A stretch of 49,136 nt of DNA from Saccharospirillaceae bacterium (GTDB taxonomy: Bacteria; Pseudomonadota; Gammaproteobacteria; Pseudomonadales; Oceanobacteraceae). The stretch is from the NCBI GenBank assembly GCA_021208685.1, contig JAJOJJ010000003.1, forward strand, positions 1-49,136. Direction: 5' to 3'. Positions 27,621-37,436 of this stretch are shown here, piece by piece. The position numbers and the translations under genes are program-made. A model generated the notes under the pieces. It saw only the letters and a list, made by a program, of their open reading frames with translations. It did not search any database and was not told where the DNA came from. How positions within the stretch are numbered: position 1 is the first letter of the stretch; every line of letters starts with the position of its first letter.

Positions 27621-29609
27621 ATGACATCTCGTTCCGAACTGGCGAACGCCATCCGTGCACTGAGTATGGATGCGGTACAAAAAGCCAAATCCGGCCATCC
27701 GGGCGCGCCTATGGGGATGGCTGATATCGCCGAAGTCCTGTGGAATGACTACCTGAAGCACAACCCGAACAACCCGGAATGGGCAGACCGCGACCGTTTT
27801 ATTCTGTCCAACGGCCATGGCTCGATGCTGATTTACTCGCTGCTGCACCTGAGCGGCTACGATCTGTCCATCGACGATCTGAAAAACTTCCGTCAGCTGC
27901 ATTCCAAAACGCCGGGCCATCCGGAATACGGTTACGCACCAGGCATTGAAACCACCACCGGCCCGCTGGGTCAGGGCATCGCCAATGGCGTCGGTATGGC
28001 GCTGGCAGAGAAAGTGCTGGCGGCACAATTCAACCGCGACAAGCACAATGTAGTCGACCACTACACCTACGTGTTCATGGGCGATGGCTGCATGATGGAA
28101 GGTATTTCCCACGAGGCCTGCTCACTGGCCGGTACGCTGGGTCTGGGCAAACTGATTGCGTTCTACGATGACAACGGCATTTCCATCGATGGTGAAGTGG
28201 AAGGCTGGTTCACCGACGATACCGTTAAGCGTTTTGAGTCTTACGGCTGGCAGGTGATCCCGCGCGTAAACGGCCACGATCCGGAAGAGATCAAACAGGC
28301 CATCGAAACCGCCCGCGCCAACACTGAGCAGCCAACCCTGATCTGCTGCAAAACCATTATTGGTTTCGGTTCACCAAATAAAGAAGGCAAAGAAGAATGC
28401 CACGGCGCCCCACTGGGTGACGACGAAATCGCCCTGACCCGTGAGCGTCTGGGCTGGAAACACGGCGCATTCGACATTCCGGAGAATGTTTACGCCGGCT
28501 GGAGCGCGAAAGAGAAAGGTCAGGCTGCCGAACAGCGCTGGGACGAAAAATTCGCCGCTTACGCCGCCGCTTATCCGGAACTGGCAGCCGAATTCAAACG
28601 CCGCGTCGCGGGCGAACTGCCTGCTGACTTCACCGCTCAGGCACAGGCTTATATCGAAGAATGCCAGGCTAAGGGTGAAGTGGTTGCTTCACGTAAAGCC
28701 TCACAAAACACCCTGAACGCCTTTGGCCCGCTGCTGCCTGAATTCCTCGGCGGTTCTGCTGACCTCGCCGGTTCCAACCTGACGCTGTGGAAAGGTTGCC
28801 AGGGCGTGAGCGAAACCGATGCCTCCGGTAACTACGTATTCTACGGCGTACGTGAATTCGCCATGAGCGCGATGATGAACGGTATCGCCCTGCACAAAGG
28901 CTTTATTCCGTACGGCGCCACTTTCCTGATGTTTATGGAATACGCCCGCAACGCCGTTCGTATGGCGGCGCTGATGAAGCAACGCTCGATTTTCGTATAT
29001 ACCCACGACTCCATCGGTCTGGGTGAAGACGGCCCGACGCACCAGCCGGTAGAACAGGTGGCCAACCTGCGTAACACGCCGAACCTGGAAACCTGGCGCC
29101 CATGCGATACCGTCGAATCCGCCACCGCCTGGAAATCAGCGATTGAGCGTAAAGACGGCCCGAGCGCGCTGATTTTCTCCCGTCAGAATCTGCAGCATCA
29201 GCCGCGCTCTGCTGAACAGGTTGCGGCCATTGCCCGTGGTGGTTACATCCTGAAAGACTGTGCCGGTACTCCGGATGCCATCATCATTGCAACCGGCTCC
29301 GAAGTAGAACTGGCCACCGCTGCTGCGGAACAACTGGCTGGCAAAAACATCCGCGTCGTGTCGATGCCGTGTGCCGAACGGTTCTGCAAACAGGACGCGT
29401 CTTACATCGAATCGGTACTGCCTGCGTCTGTGTCTGCCCGCGTTGCGGTCGAAGCACTGCACAAAGATTACTGGTACAAATTCGTTGGCCTGAACGGCAA
29501 GATCATCGGTATGGACACCTTTGGTGAATCCGCACCGGCGGCCCAGCTGTTTAAAGAATTCGGTATCACTACCGAAGCCGTGGCTGAAGCCGTAAACAGC
29601 CTGCTGTAA
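27621..29609 (+). CDS. tkt: Transketolase
   Basis: This 662-residue thiamine-diphosphate enzyme moves two-carbon units between ketose and aldose phosphates in the pentose phosphate pathway. It has the N-terminal [19 protein letters not shown] segment, the TPP-binding [13 protein letters not shown] (about residues 154-166) with the following [18 protein letters not shown], and the C-terminal domain. Its length is that of bacterial TktA (663 in E. coli). The start at 27621 has AGGAG seven bases upstream. It is divergent from the TonB receptor/adenosine deaminase operon, so ribose released from nucleosides could feed it, though the gene is also housekeeping. Confidence 0.97.
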   Translation: MTSRSELANAIRALSMDAVQKAKSGHPGAPMGMADIAEVLWNDYLKHNPNNPEWADRDRFILSNGHGSMLIYSLLHLSGYDLSIDDLKNFRQLHSKTPGHPEYGYAPGIETTTGPLGQGIANGVGMALAEKVLAAQFNRDKHNVVDHYTYVFMGDGCMMEGISHEACSLAGTLGLGKLIAFYDDNGISIDGEVEGWFTDDTVKRFESYGWQVIPRVNGHDPEEIKQAIETARANTEQPTLICCKTIIGFGSPNKEGKEECHGAPLGDDEIALTRERLGWKHGAFDIPENVYAGWSAKEKGQAAEQRWDEKFAAYAAAYPELAAEFKRRVAGELPADFTAQAQAYIEECQAKGEVVASRKASQNTLNAFGPLLPEFLGGSADLAGSNLTLWKGCQGVSETDASGNYVFYGVREFAMSAMMNGIALHKGFIPYGATFLMFMEYARNAVRMAALMKQRSIFVYTHDSIGLGEDGPTHQPVEQVANLRNTPNLETWRPCDTVESATAWKSAIERKDGPSALIFSRQNLQHQPRSAEQVAAIARGGYILKDCAGTPDAIIIATGSEVELATAAAEQLAGKNIRVVSMPCAERFCKQDASYIESVLPASVSARVAVEALHKDYWYKFVGLNGKIIGMDTFGESAPAAQLFKEFGITTEAVAEAVNSLL

Positions 29610-29639
29610 ACGGCGCAGCCATTGAGGCTGAAGTCACAC

Positions 29640-29681
29640 CATTGCCGGACGCTTGCCTGATCAGGTAAAGCTCCGGCAATG
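29640..29681 (+). terminator. Terminator hairpin after transketolase
   Basis: CATTGCCGGA pairs with TCCGGCAATG around an inner imperfect stem (GCTTGCCTGATCAGGTAAAGC). A short T-rich stretch follows, so it is a weaker intrinsic terminator. It starts 30 bases beyond the stop codon. Confidence 0.65.
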
Positions 29682-29864
29682 TTATTTCCGGCTCTGAAAA
29701 ATCAGTGAACGCCATAGCGGACAGTCGTCACCCTTCAGACAACCGGCCAGTGAAAATCTGCCCCATGCCTCCTTAATGCTATCGAGATTAATATTTATAG
29801 ATATTAACCTGAACAGCCACCTGATATAAAATCCGTAAAATTTTTTCCTGACAAGGACGTAATA

Positions 29865-32800
29865 ATGAATTGCTTCAGCGGTTTCCCGGGCCTGATGCGC
29901 CTGGTTGCCTTTGCTTCACTGATACTCAGCAGTATTGCGGCACAGGCCGCACTGGTCGATGTTAAACGCGATGCCAACATCATTTATGCGGCCTATTCAG
30001 CGCCAAACAAAATCGTGCGTTATGACCTGGAAAATGAAACATTTCTGGATGAAATACGGCTAACATATTCACCCGGTCAGATCGCTATCGCTGACAACCA
30101 GCTGTATTTCACCTCAGGCTATAACATCTATCGTCTGGAAGCCGATGGAAGTCAGACATTTATTCTTTCGACTGCAGAAACAAATTCAACCCGTTCAATT
30201 ATCGGATTTGTTGTTACTGATGACATTTATCTGGTAAGTAATTCTAATGAGTCCTTCACATTCAGACGTTCTGACAATTCCTTTATTCAGAGGCTGTACT
30301 ATAGCGTTCCTGAAAATGTTGCATATCACAAGGCAGACAATAACACCATTATCAGAACAGATAATGGCTACCAGAATTGCAGGGTAATAACCATTGCCGA
30401 CGACACGTTTAATGCGACGACACAAGCCTGTGCAGCAGCGACAAATCCTTATCGTTCAGATTCATCAATAAAAGCGGCGATCACTTCCAATGAAGACACC
30501 ATTTTTTCAAGCAATGGATTTAATTATCACAAAGACTCGCTGGAAGTAAAATCATCATTTGGCTCACCATATACCGAAATCGCACTGACACAAGATGAGC
30601 ATGCAATCATTTATCGTGACTCAAAGCTGAGTTACCTCTCAGAAACAGGCGAGTTAAAAGGTACCTATACACTGGCAACTGCCAGTCAGTTTCTGACCGT
30701 TTATGGCAATACTGTATTCTCTTTATCCAGTAACAATTACTCAGCAAGCATCGATAAAATTGATTTAAATACAATCCAGTGGCCAACACAGAAACAAGCT
30801 CCTGATCCAGAAAGCAACTTCCGGTTCACCAGCGTACACTCCAACAATGCCGATACTCTGTATTTTATCGATAACCAGCAATTGCTTATCAGAACCTGGG
30901 ATAAGACCAGTGGGACATTTTCAACCAGTTATCCGCTCCGGGATACCGTGGCTGATGCGTTCTACAGCAACGGCTACCTGTACTTAACAGGTTCAGATTT
31001 CAGCATCAGCCGTTATGATTTTTCTCAGCAAATGCCAGTGCAGGAATATATTGGCTTTCTACCGGAAAGCGTTTCCTGGGTAACGCACCATAATGATACT
31101 CAGCTATTGGCACAGCAAAAAGATGATTACTACGTTTTGCTCGATCGCAAAACAGGTTGGCTTGATTATGAAGGAAGTTCCAGAAAAACGATCAGGTCTT
31201 ACAGGAATGACAACCTGTCGCACCTGTTCGTCAGTGACACTGAAACTTACTCATTTACGATCAGTAATAATAAAATAAGCAACAGAACCCTGACCAGCTA
31301 CCAAGATACTAATGTAAATTCTCCGTTTGTTGATCTGAGCAAGAATGGTCAGCTGCTGATCAACGCTACAGGCAACCTGTTCAAACCAGGCAATCGAGCT
31401 TCCCTCAATACTTTAAACCAGCCGGTTTCATCTGCAGTCTGGTTCACAGATAACCTGGTGACGTTCGATTCTACGACACGCCATATGACGGTCTGGGACA
31501 GCAACTATCTTAAACTGGCTGGCAGAGAATTGTCTTCCACATCCCCTTACCTATTTAATCTTGGTGAAGATCTGGTCATCGTCGAGCATCAGAGTATCGG
31601 AAATATTGTTGATATCAATCGCCTCAGCTTTGCATCTGATGCCGATGCGGATACCGATAATATCAAAGACATTCTGGATAACTGCCCCCTTATCGCAAAT
31701 ACCGATCAAGCAGATACCGATGGTGATTCTAAAGGCAATGTTTGTGATATCGACGATGATAATGATCTGATTCCTGATCTGGTTGAATCAGACAATGGCT
31801 TAGATCCATTCAATGCAAGCGATGCCCTTCAGGATAAGGACAACGATGGTATCCATAACCTCGCGGAATATCAGCTGAATACCGATATCAGTGATTCAAC
31901 ATCCTATCCTGAAAAGATTTCTCATTTAGACATCAACTTCAGTAACGGCAATATCAGCCCTATGTACAGCTACCGTTCAGGCTGGTCCCTTGCTGAAAAT
32001 GGGTACGAATCAACGCGTGGAATTATTTCCTCAGCGATTAAAGGCGATAAACAGTCGTCTTCAATCTTCCTGACTCATAATTTTTCTGCCGGCGTAATGA
32101 ATTTTAAACACTCCGTTGTTAGCGGAAGCTCAAACTATACACTGACCATTTATATCGATGACTTACGGGTTGAGCGGTTTTACGAATACGACAGCGAGTG
32201 GAATACTCGCATGTTTAGCATCACCGAAGGGGTTCACACCATTGAATTCCGCTTAACAAGTCTTTCGACCTTCCCCTATGGCATTGGCCAACATCGTATT
32301 GATGAAATCTCATTTGAGCTGGATCAGGATAGTGACACAATCCCTGATTCTGCTGACAACTGCCCAACCATCAGCAACTATTATCAGGAAGATGACGACA
32401 ATAATGGTATTGGCAATGCGTGTGATGGCTATTATGCCGACAATGATGCTGATGGTGTTCAAAACTACATAGATAACTGCCCGGCAATGGCGAATGCCGG
32501 TCAGGAGAATCTGGATCGGGACCAGTACGGCGATGCTTGTGATAGTGATATTGATGGTGACAGGATCAGCAATACCCTAGAAGAACAATACGATTTTCTT
32601 GATCCTTTTGATCCTCGGGATGCTTATCTCGATTATGACAATGACGGTATTTCAAATCTTGACGAAATATTGTCTGGTACCCAACCGGATGAATATAACG
32701 AGAAGAAAATCGTATCCGTACTGGACTACTTCCCTCTTGGCAGTCTTGATATCTTGACGACTTCCGGAAGCTACACCATGCGTCCAACCGGGACATCGAA

Positions 32801-33308
32801 TGAGTATCTGGTAACCACTGTCGAGACCGGTTTCTATCAGAAATTGCAGGTCACAGAAATCGGGATTTTTAGGACCGAAGCCTATATTCCCGAAAACGAC
32901 CTGACGCTCAGTTTCAGTGCTCATTTGCTCCTGCCAAAACAACTGACACTGAACGATGCCTACTACTACTCCTATGAAGTCAGTTTTTCAGACGGGCAAC
33001 CCGCCGTTGCCGTAGATGCCAGAATAAAACTGATTGAAACAGGGATCACTTCCTGGCAAGGCAAAGAATATGAGTATATTTCCATTGATCATGATGGCCA
33101 CGTCAGCACGTACCTTAAGGGTATCGGTTATGCGTTCGAGGGCACTCCCGGCAACGGCACTCTGACATTGCTCGATATTACGATCCACACACTTGATGAC
33201 ACCAGCATCGTCAAAGACTCAGGAGATGGCTCGTCCGGAGGGGCGTTATATTGGCTTATTATTGCCGGACTTTTAATCCTCAGCACACAACGCAGAAGCA
33301 AAGCCTGA
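29865..33308 (+). CDS. Large surface protein with thrombospondin type 3 repeats and a GlyGly-CTERM anchor
   Basis: This 1147-residue protein has a signal peptide (cleavage near AQA-ALVD, about residue 28). A roughly 560-residue beta-rich region that may form a propeller (repeated NxxxYDLxxxTF-type strands) is followed by two thrombospondin type 3 blocks (about 591-680 and 820-945) rich in Ca2+-binding DxDxDGIxDxxDNCP units. Between them lies a beta-sandwich-like module ending IDEISFELD. The C-terminus (SSGGALYWLIIAGLLILSTQRRSKA) is a GlyGly-CTERM segment: glycines, membrane helix, basic tail. Rhombosortase cuts such tails, and the products are type II secretion substrates. AAGGA precedes the ATG. 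The gene looks AT-richer than its neighbours. Function unknown. Confidence 0.85.
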   Translation: MNCFSGFPGLMRLVAFASLILSSIAAQAALVDVKRDANIIYAAYSAPNKIVRYDLENETFLDEIRLTYSPGQIAIADNQLYFTSGYNIYRLEADGSQTFILSTAETNSTRSIIGFVVTDDIYLVSNSNESFTFRRSDNSFIQRLYYSVPENVAYHKADNNTIIRTDNGYQNCRVITIADDTFNATTQACAAATNPYRSDSSIKAAITSNEDTIFSSNGFNYHKDSLEVKSSFGSPYTEIALTQDEHAIIYRDSKLSYLSETGELKGTYTLATASQFLTVYGNTVFSLSSNNYSASIDKIDLNTIQWPTQKQAPDPESNFRFTSVHSNNADTLYFIDNQQLLIRTWDKTSGTFSTSYPLRDTVADAFYSNGYLYLTGSDFSISRYDFSQQMPVQEYIGFLPESVSWVTHHNDTQLLAQQKDDYYVLLDRKTGWLDYEGSSRKTIRSYRNDNLSHLFVSDTETYSFTISNNKISNRTLTSYQDTNVNSPFVDLSKNGQLLINATGNLFKPGNRASLNTLNQPVSSAVWFTDNLVTFDSTTRHMTVWDSNYLKLAGRELSSTSPYLFNLGEDLVIVEHQSIGNIVDINRLSFASDADADTDNIKDILDNCPLIANTDQADTDGDSKGNVCDIDDDNDLIPDLVESDNGLDPFNASDALQDKDNDGIHNLAEYQLNTDISDSTSYPEKISHLDINFSNGNISPMYSYRSGWSLAENGYESTRGIISSAIKGDKQSSSIFLTHNFSAGVMNFKHSVVSGSSNYTLTIYIDDLRVERFYEYDSEWNTRMFSITEGVHTIEFRLTSLSTFPYGIGQHRIDEISFELDQDSDTIPDSADNCPTISNYYQEDDDNNGIGNACDGYYADNDADGVQNYIDNCPAMANAGQENLDRDQYGDACDSDIDGDRISNTLEEQYDFLDPFDPRDAYLDYDNDGISNLDEILSGTQPDEYNEKKIVSVLDYFPLGSLDILTTSGSYTMRPTGTSNEYLVTTVETGFYQKLQVTEIGIFRTEAYIPENDLTLSFSAHLLLPKQLTLNDAYYYSYEVSFSDGQPAVAVDARIKLIETGITSWQGKEYEYISIDHDGHVSTYLKGIGYAFEGTPGNGTLTLLDITIHTLDDTSIVKDSGDGSSGGALYWLIIAGLLILSTQRRSKA

Positions 33309-33327
33309 CTATTATTAAATAGCGCCA

Positions 33328-33357
33328 TAAAGCCACAAGATACTTTGTGGCTTTATA
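33328..33357. terminator. Terminator after the surface protein gene
   Basis: A 12-base perfect stem (ATAAAGCCACAA/TTGTGGCTTTAT) with a 6-base loop lies 20 bases after the stop codon. It sits between two convergent units and could work in both directions, though the tail after it is only moderately T-rich. Confidence 0.75.
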
Positions 33358-33485
33358 TTTACCATATTGGTGAGCTGACCGGTAAAAACAGGCTCAACGG
33401 TAGCGATAAAGCCACTGAAGGTGGTATCTGTACACCGAACACCATTATCCCACCCAAGCCTGAATGCAATCCGTAAAATACGGTC

Positions 33486-34688
33486 TTATTCAGTACCCGC
33501 CGAAAGCGGTTTCTCAGTTTGCAGCCAGAGAATCAGCTGCGTACGTTCATCGTCAGTCATCGCCGTCATATTCGCCAGAGGCATATAGCCGGTTTGCAGA
33601 GCACTGATTATCCGCTCTTTAAACTGCAGCAGTTGCGCCTCGCTGCCAAGCACAATACCGGCCGGTGCACTGGTAAACATGCTGCTGGTTGGCGATTCAC
33701 TGTGACACTCAGCGCAGCGCAACTGGGCAATATGCAGCGCCTGTGGGGCACTGATGAGCGTTTCACCCTGGACTAACTGCGGGGGACGCGGAGCCATGAC
33801 CGCCGCCAGTGCCAGCATCAGTACCAGTGCCACCACTAAAATCCAGGGTTTAAAAATTCCCTGAGTTTTCAGGTTAAAGAAATGACGGGCAAATGCACTG
33901 ATAAAACCGATAGCCGCCAGAATTAACCAGCCATACTCATGCCCATAGGTCATCGGATAATGGTTGCTGATCATGATAAAAATCAGCGGCAGGGTGAAAT
34001 AATTATTATGGGTAGAACGCAATTTAGCCAACTCGGCAAATTTCGCCTGCGGCTGCTCACCGGCTTCTACCGCACGGACCAGCTCACGCTGGGCCGGCAT
34101 AATACCAAAGAACACATTACCCGCCATAATGCTGCCAATTAACGCACCGACATGCAGGTAGGCCGCACGATCAGAGAAAATCTGATCCAGACCCCAGGCC
34201 GCCAACACCAGCAGGCTGTAAAGAACGATTGCGAATAATGTATTGTGCGCCCGCAACGGACTTTTAATTAAACCCTCATAAACCGCAAATCCACCGGCAA
34301 GAAATACCAGGCTGATCGCAATTGCCTGCCACTGGCTGAGTGCCATTTTAGCGGGATCAATCAGGTATTGATCCGCCCCCCAGTAGTACATCACCGACAG
34401 CAGAGTAAAACCGGTCAGCCAGGTGGTATAGGCTTCCCATTTAAACCAGTGCAGGGTTTGTGGCATTTTTTCCGGCCCTAACTGATATTTGGCAACCTCA
34501 TAAAAGCCGCCACCGTGAATAGCCCATAAGTCGCCTTTAATGCCTTTATCTTTTTTCCACTGCGGAGGCTCACGCAAACTGAGATCCAGCCAGACGAAAT
34601 AAAAAGAGGCACCAATCCAGGCGACACCGGCAATCACATGAAACCAGCGGAAGAACAAATTCAGCCACTCAAAGATATAGGCTTCCAT
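33486..34688 (-). CDS. puuD: PuuD, membrane urate hydroxylase with cytochrome c domain
   Basis: This 400-residue PuuD-type urate oxidase turns urate into 5-hydroxyisourate and passes electrons to its own C-terminal cytochrome c rather than to O2 directly. It has about eight membrane segments with N-terminal FFRWFHVIAGVAWIGASFYFVWLD (listed for position, about 12-35) and a C-terminal heme site CAECHS (about residue 333). Its start codon shares one base with the guaD stop (TGATG), so translation is coupled. It is the last gene of the purine operon and is convergent with the surface protein gene. Confidence 0.92.
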   Translation of the reverse strand: MEAYIFEWLNLFFRWFHVIAGVAWIGASFYFVWLDLSLREPPQWKKDKGIKGDLWAIHGGGFYEVAKYQLGPEKMPQTLHWFKWEAYTTWLTGFTLLSVMYYWGADQYLIDPAKMALSQWQAIAISLVFLAGGFAVYEGLIKSPLRAHNTLFAIVLYSLLVLAAWGLDQIFSDRAAYLHVGALIGSIMAGNVFFGIMPAQRELVRAVEAGEQPQAKFAELAKLRSTHNNYFTLPLIFIMISNHYPMTYGHEYGWLILAAIGFISAFARHFFNLKTQGIFKPWILVVALVLMLALAAVMAPRPPQLVQGETLISAPQALHIAQLRCAECHSESPTSSMFTSAPAGIVLGSEAQLLQFKERIISALQTGYMPLANMTAMTDDERTQLILWLQTEKPLSAGTE

Positions 34689-35995
34689 CAGCAGTGCCCC
34701 TCCGCTTTATCCCATTGTTTCTTGCCGGCCACCCAGGTTTCGGCAACGGCACGGTCATCACCCAGAATCATCAGGCTGAACAGGCTTTCATCCAGGGTTT
34801 TACAGATAGACTGACGACGTTTCATTAAATCGGTACAGCCCAGATCAAACACCACAAAATCGGCCTCTTTACCCGTCTCGAAATTGCCGATTTTATCGTC
34901 CAGTGACAGTGCTTTGGCATTGCCCAGCGTCATCATATAAAACGCTTTCTGAGCCGACAGGCTGCTGCCTTTTAACTGACAGATTTTGTAAGCTTCATTC
35001 ATGGTTTGCAGCATCGAGAAGCTGGTGCCGCCACCGACATCGGTGGCCACACTGACGGTAACCGGATGCGGCTGATGTTCCAGCGAAAATAAACCACTGC
35101 CTAAAAACAGGTTGGACGTCGGGCAGAATGAAATCTTGCTGTTGGTTTCACTCATGCGCCGGTAGTCTTCATCATCCAGATGCACACAGTGGGCGAAGAT
35201 ACTGCGGTCACCCAGCAGACCGTAATGATCGTACACATCCAGATAACTTTTACGCTCCGGGAATAATTCTTTCACAAAGGCTATTTCATCCAGATTCTCA
35301 GCCAGATGAGTCTGCATATAAACGCCCGGATTAGCGGCCAGTAATTCCCCGGCTGCGGCTAATTGTTCTGCTGTTGAGGTAATGGCAAAACGCGGGGTAA
35401 TGGCGTACAGCTGACGGCCATGATTGTGCCAGCGGTCAATCAGCGCCTGAGAGTCAGCCACCGAGCTTTCAACGGTGTCGCACAAACCTTCCGGTGCGTG
35501 ACGATTCATCATCACCTTGCCGCAAATCATACGGGTATTGCGTTTTTCGCTTTCAGCAAAGAAAGCATCGACCGAACCTTTATGCACCGTACCGAAAACA
35601 AGAGCCGTAGTGGTGCCGTTTTTCAGCAGTTCCGTTAAGAAAAATCCGGCGGCATCGCTGGCCACAGCCGGATCGGCAAAATTCAGTTCCGTGGGAAAAG
35701 TGTAGTTGTTCAGCCAATCCAGTAACTGTTCGCCATAGGATGCGATAACATCCACCTGCGGATAATGCACATGGGTATCGATCAGGCCGGGGGTCAGCAG
35801 TGCATTGTCGTAGCGGGTTACCGGCAGTTGCGGATAATGCGCCAACAATTTTCCGGCATCCTCGCAGGCAACAACCGTACCGTTCGAGGCATCCACAACC
35901 AATAAACCGTCTGCAAAGAAATGCGCCACCGGCTCATCAGAGGCGGATGTATGGGTGTAATGCAAAATGGCGGCGCGATAACCCTGATAATTCAT
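34688..35995 (-). CDS. guaD: Guanine deaminase
   Basis: This 435-residue amidohydrolase turns guanine into xanthine and ammonia, feeding xanthine dehydrogenase. Zinc-binding motifs are LLTPGLIDTHVHYPQ (about residues 65-79), the conserved MQTHLAE and FAHCVHL segments, and a late VATDVGGG with the catalytic aspartate. Length fits GuaD (439 in E. coli). It lies 22 bases after allA and is translationally coupled to puuD. Confidence 0.93.
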   Translation of the reverse strand: MNYQGYRAAILHYTHTSASDEPVAHFFADGLLVVDASNGTVVACEDAGKLLAHYPQLPVTRYDNALLTPGLIDTHVHYPQVDVIASYGEQLLDWLNNYTFPTELNFADPAVASDAAGFFLTELLKNGTTTALVFGTVHKGSVDAFFAESEKRNTRMICGKVMMNRHAPEGLCDTVESSVADSQALIDRWHNHGRQLYAITPRFAITSTAEQLAAAGELLAANPGVYMQTHLAENLDEIAFVKELFPERKSYLDVYDHYGLLGDRSIFAHCVHLDDEDYRRMSETNSKISFCPTSNLFLGSGLFSLEHQPHPVTVSVATDVGGGTSFSMLQTMNEAYKICQLKGSSLSAQKAFYMMTLGNAKALSLDDKIGNFETGKEADFVVFDLGCTDLMKRRQSICKTLDESLFSLMILGDDRAVAETWVAGKKQWDKAEGHC

Positions 35996-36017
35996 TTCAA
36001 TATCTCTTATTCAATAA

Positions 36018-36542
36018 TTAATCAGCCAGATTAATGGTGATGTTCCAGTCTTCCGGAAAGAAAAATTCCTGCAGATTATTGCCCGGCCCAAGCCGGTCGA
36101 CGATCCAGAAATCACTGATTTTATTCAAGGCCAGCAATGGGTGATGCCAGCAATTAGCCTTGTAGTTCACTCCTTCTCCGTCACTGGCGAGAAAGAGTTT
36201 AAAGCTGGACGGGTCAGGAATTTCCGCACCATCCACGAGGTGACTGAGGCACACCAATACCAGATAGGGTTCATCCGACGATGGCAGAAAGGCCTGACTG
36301 CCCAGCGGATGGCGCTCCATCATGCCAATATTCATCGGCAGGGTTCGCGGTTGCGCACGGAAAATACTGATAATGCCCTGACCTGTTTGCGGGGCATCAC
36401 CCAGCGTAACCTGCGCCAGATTATGGTAACGCTCGGTGGTACCGTTATTAATCATAATCGGTTTACCGCGCACACTGATCAGCTCACCGAAGGGCGCAAA
36501 GCTTTCGGCGGTTAAAGGTTCAGGCTGCAGAATGAATTCCAT
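36018..36542 (-). CDS. allA: Ureidoglycolate lyase
   Basis: This 174-residue AllA-type enzyme splits ureidoglycolate into glyoxylate and urea. The N-terminal LTAESFAPFGELI and the C-terminal WHHPLLAL and DFWIVDRLGPGNNLQEFFF segments are family hallmarks. It completes the purine ring breakdown after allantoicase. It starts 11 bases after uraH in the same operon. The glyoxylate and urea it produces would need enzymes outside the window. Confidence 0.92.
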   Translation of the reverse strand: MEFILQPEPLTAESFAPFGELISVRGKPIMINNGTTERYHNLAQVTLGDAPQTGQGIISIFRAQPRTLPMNIGMMERHPLGSQAFLPSSDEPYLVLVCLSHLVDGAEIPDPSSFKLFLASDGEGVNYKANCWHHPLLALNKISDFWIVDRLGPGNNLQEFFFPEDWNITINLAD

Positions 36543-36553
36543 GACCGGATTCC

Positions 36554-36913
36554 TCAGGAGCCACGATAGGTGGAGAAACCATTGGCCGACAGCAACAGCG
36601 GCACATGATAGTGCTCCGTCGGCGTATCGATCTCAAACAGAATATCGACCTGCGGGTACAGGGTACTCAGGCCCTGTGCGGCATAATAAGCACCGGTCGC
36701 GAATTCCAGTTTGTATAAACCGGCCTCACGCTCACGCGAACCCAGCCAGTCGATAATCCGGCCATCATCATTGGTCGCGGCACTGGCCATCTCCTGCCAT
36801 TGCGCGTCGGCAACAGAGCCGGTTGCCGATTTGAATAAACGCACCCCGACCCCAATCGCCGGACGGCCACGCTGGGTGTCGAGAATATGTGTGGTAATTA
36901 CACTTCTCTGCAT
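36554..36913 (-). CDS. uraH: 5-hydroxyisourate hydrolase
   Basis: This 119-residue transthyretin-like enzyme hydrolyses 5-hydroxyisourate, the PuuD product, to OHCU. Family marks are the N-terminal THILDTQRGRPAIGV and the C-terminal STYRGS ending. I chose the start at 36913 because GAGGAG lies six bases upstream; the open frame extends nine codons further. It starts 10 bases after the uraD stop. Confidence 0.92.
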   Translation of the reverse strand: MQRSVITTHILDTQRGRPAIGVGVRLFKSATGSVADAQWQEMASAATNDDGRIIDWLGSREREAGLYKLEFATGAYYAAQGLSTLYPQVDILFEIDTPTEHYHVPLLLSANGFSTYRGS

Positions 36914-36923
36914 AAACTGCTCC

Positions 36924-37436
36924 TCACTGTGCCAGACCAAGAATCTTTTTAATACGCAGATCCGTGATCATCATCTGATTCTCAGCGGCATTCCGGATTT
37001 CCTGCTCACGGCTGTTTGGCAGTCGCTGTTCCAGCAACGCCAGCATTTGCTCAGCGCTCTTTCCGGTGGCAAAGACGATAAAAATAAAACCAAATTTTTC
37101 CTCGTAGGCGCTGTTACCGGCGGCCAGCGCCTGCAACACATCGTCCGCAGCTCCTGCTGCACCACTTTGCTCGTGCGAGGCAATGGCTTTGGTATTGGCA
37201 TATTTAGCGCGCAGCGAATTTACATCACCAATTTTCGGGTGAGCGGTAAAAGCCTGCAGAAAATCCGCCTCGGCCATTGTCCACCAGAATTCATTGGCTT
37301 TGTGCAGCAATTCATCGACCGATGCATACGGACGCGCGGCGACCACTCTGGCAACCCAGCGCTCTGCAGCACAGCAACTGGTAAAGGCAGCGGTGGCATC
37401 GGCCACCGTCAGGTTATTCAGTTCATCCAGCGTCAT
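36924..37436 (-). CDS. uraD: OHCU decarboxylase
   Basis: This 170-residue enzyme decarboxylates OHCU to S-allantoin. The motif FTAHPKIGDVNSLRAKY (about residues 63-79) and the later YEEKFGFIFIVFATGKSA (about 110-127) are characteristic. The start overlaps the allantoicase stop by four bases (ATGA). Confidence 0.93.
   Translation of the reverse strand: MTLDELNNLTVADATAAFTSCCAAERWVARVVAARPYASVDELLHKANEFWWTMAEADFLQAFTAHPKIGDVNSLRAKYANTKAIASHEQSGAAGAADDVLQALAAGNSAYEEKFGFIFIVFATGKSAEQMLALLEQRLPNSREQEIRNAAENQMMITDLRIKKILGLAQ

Noticed and set aside
27324-28112. 262-codon open frame on the minus strand.
   Set aside because: It is a shadow of the transketolase gene in the opposite frame, without a ribosome binding site.
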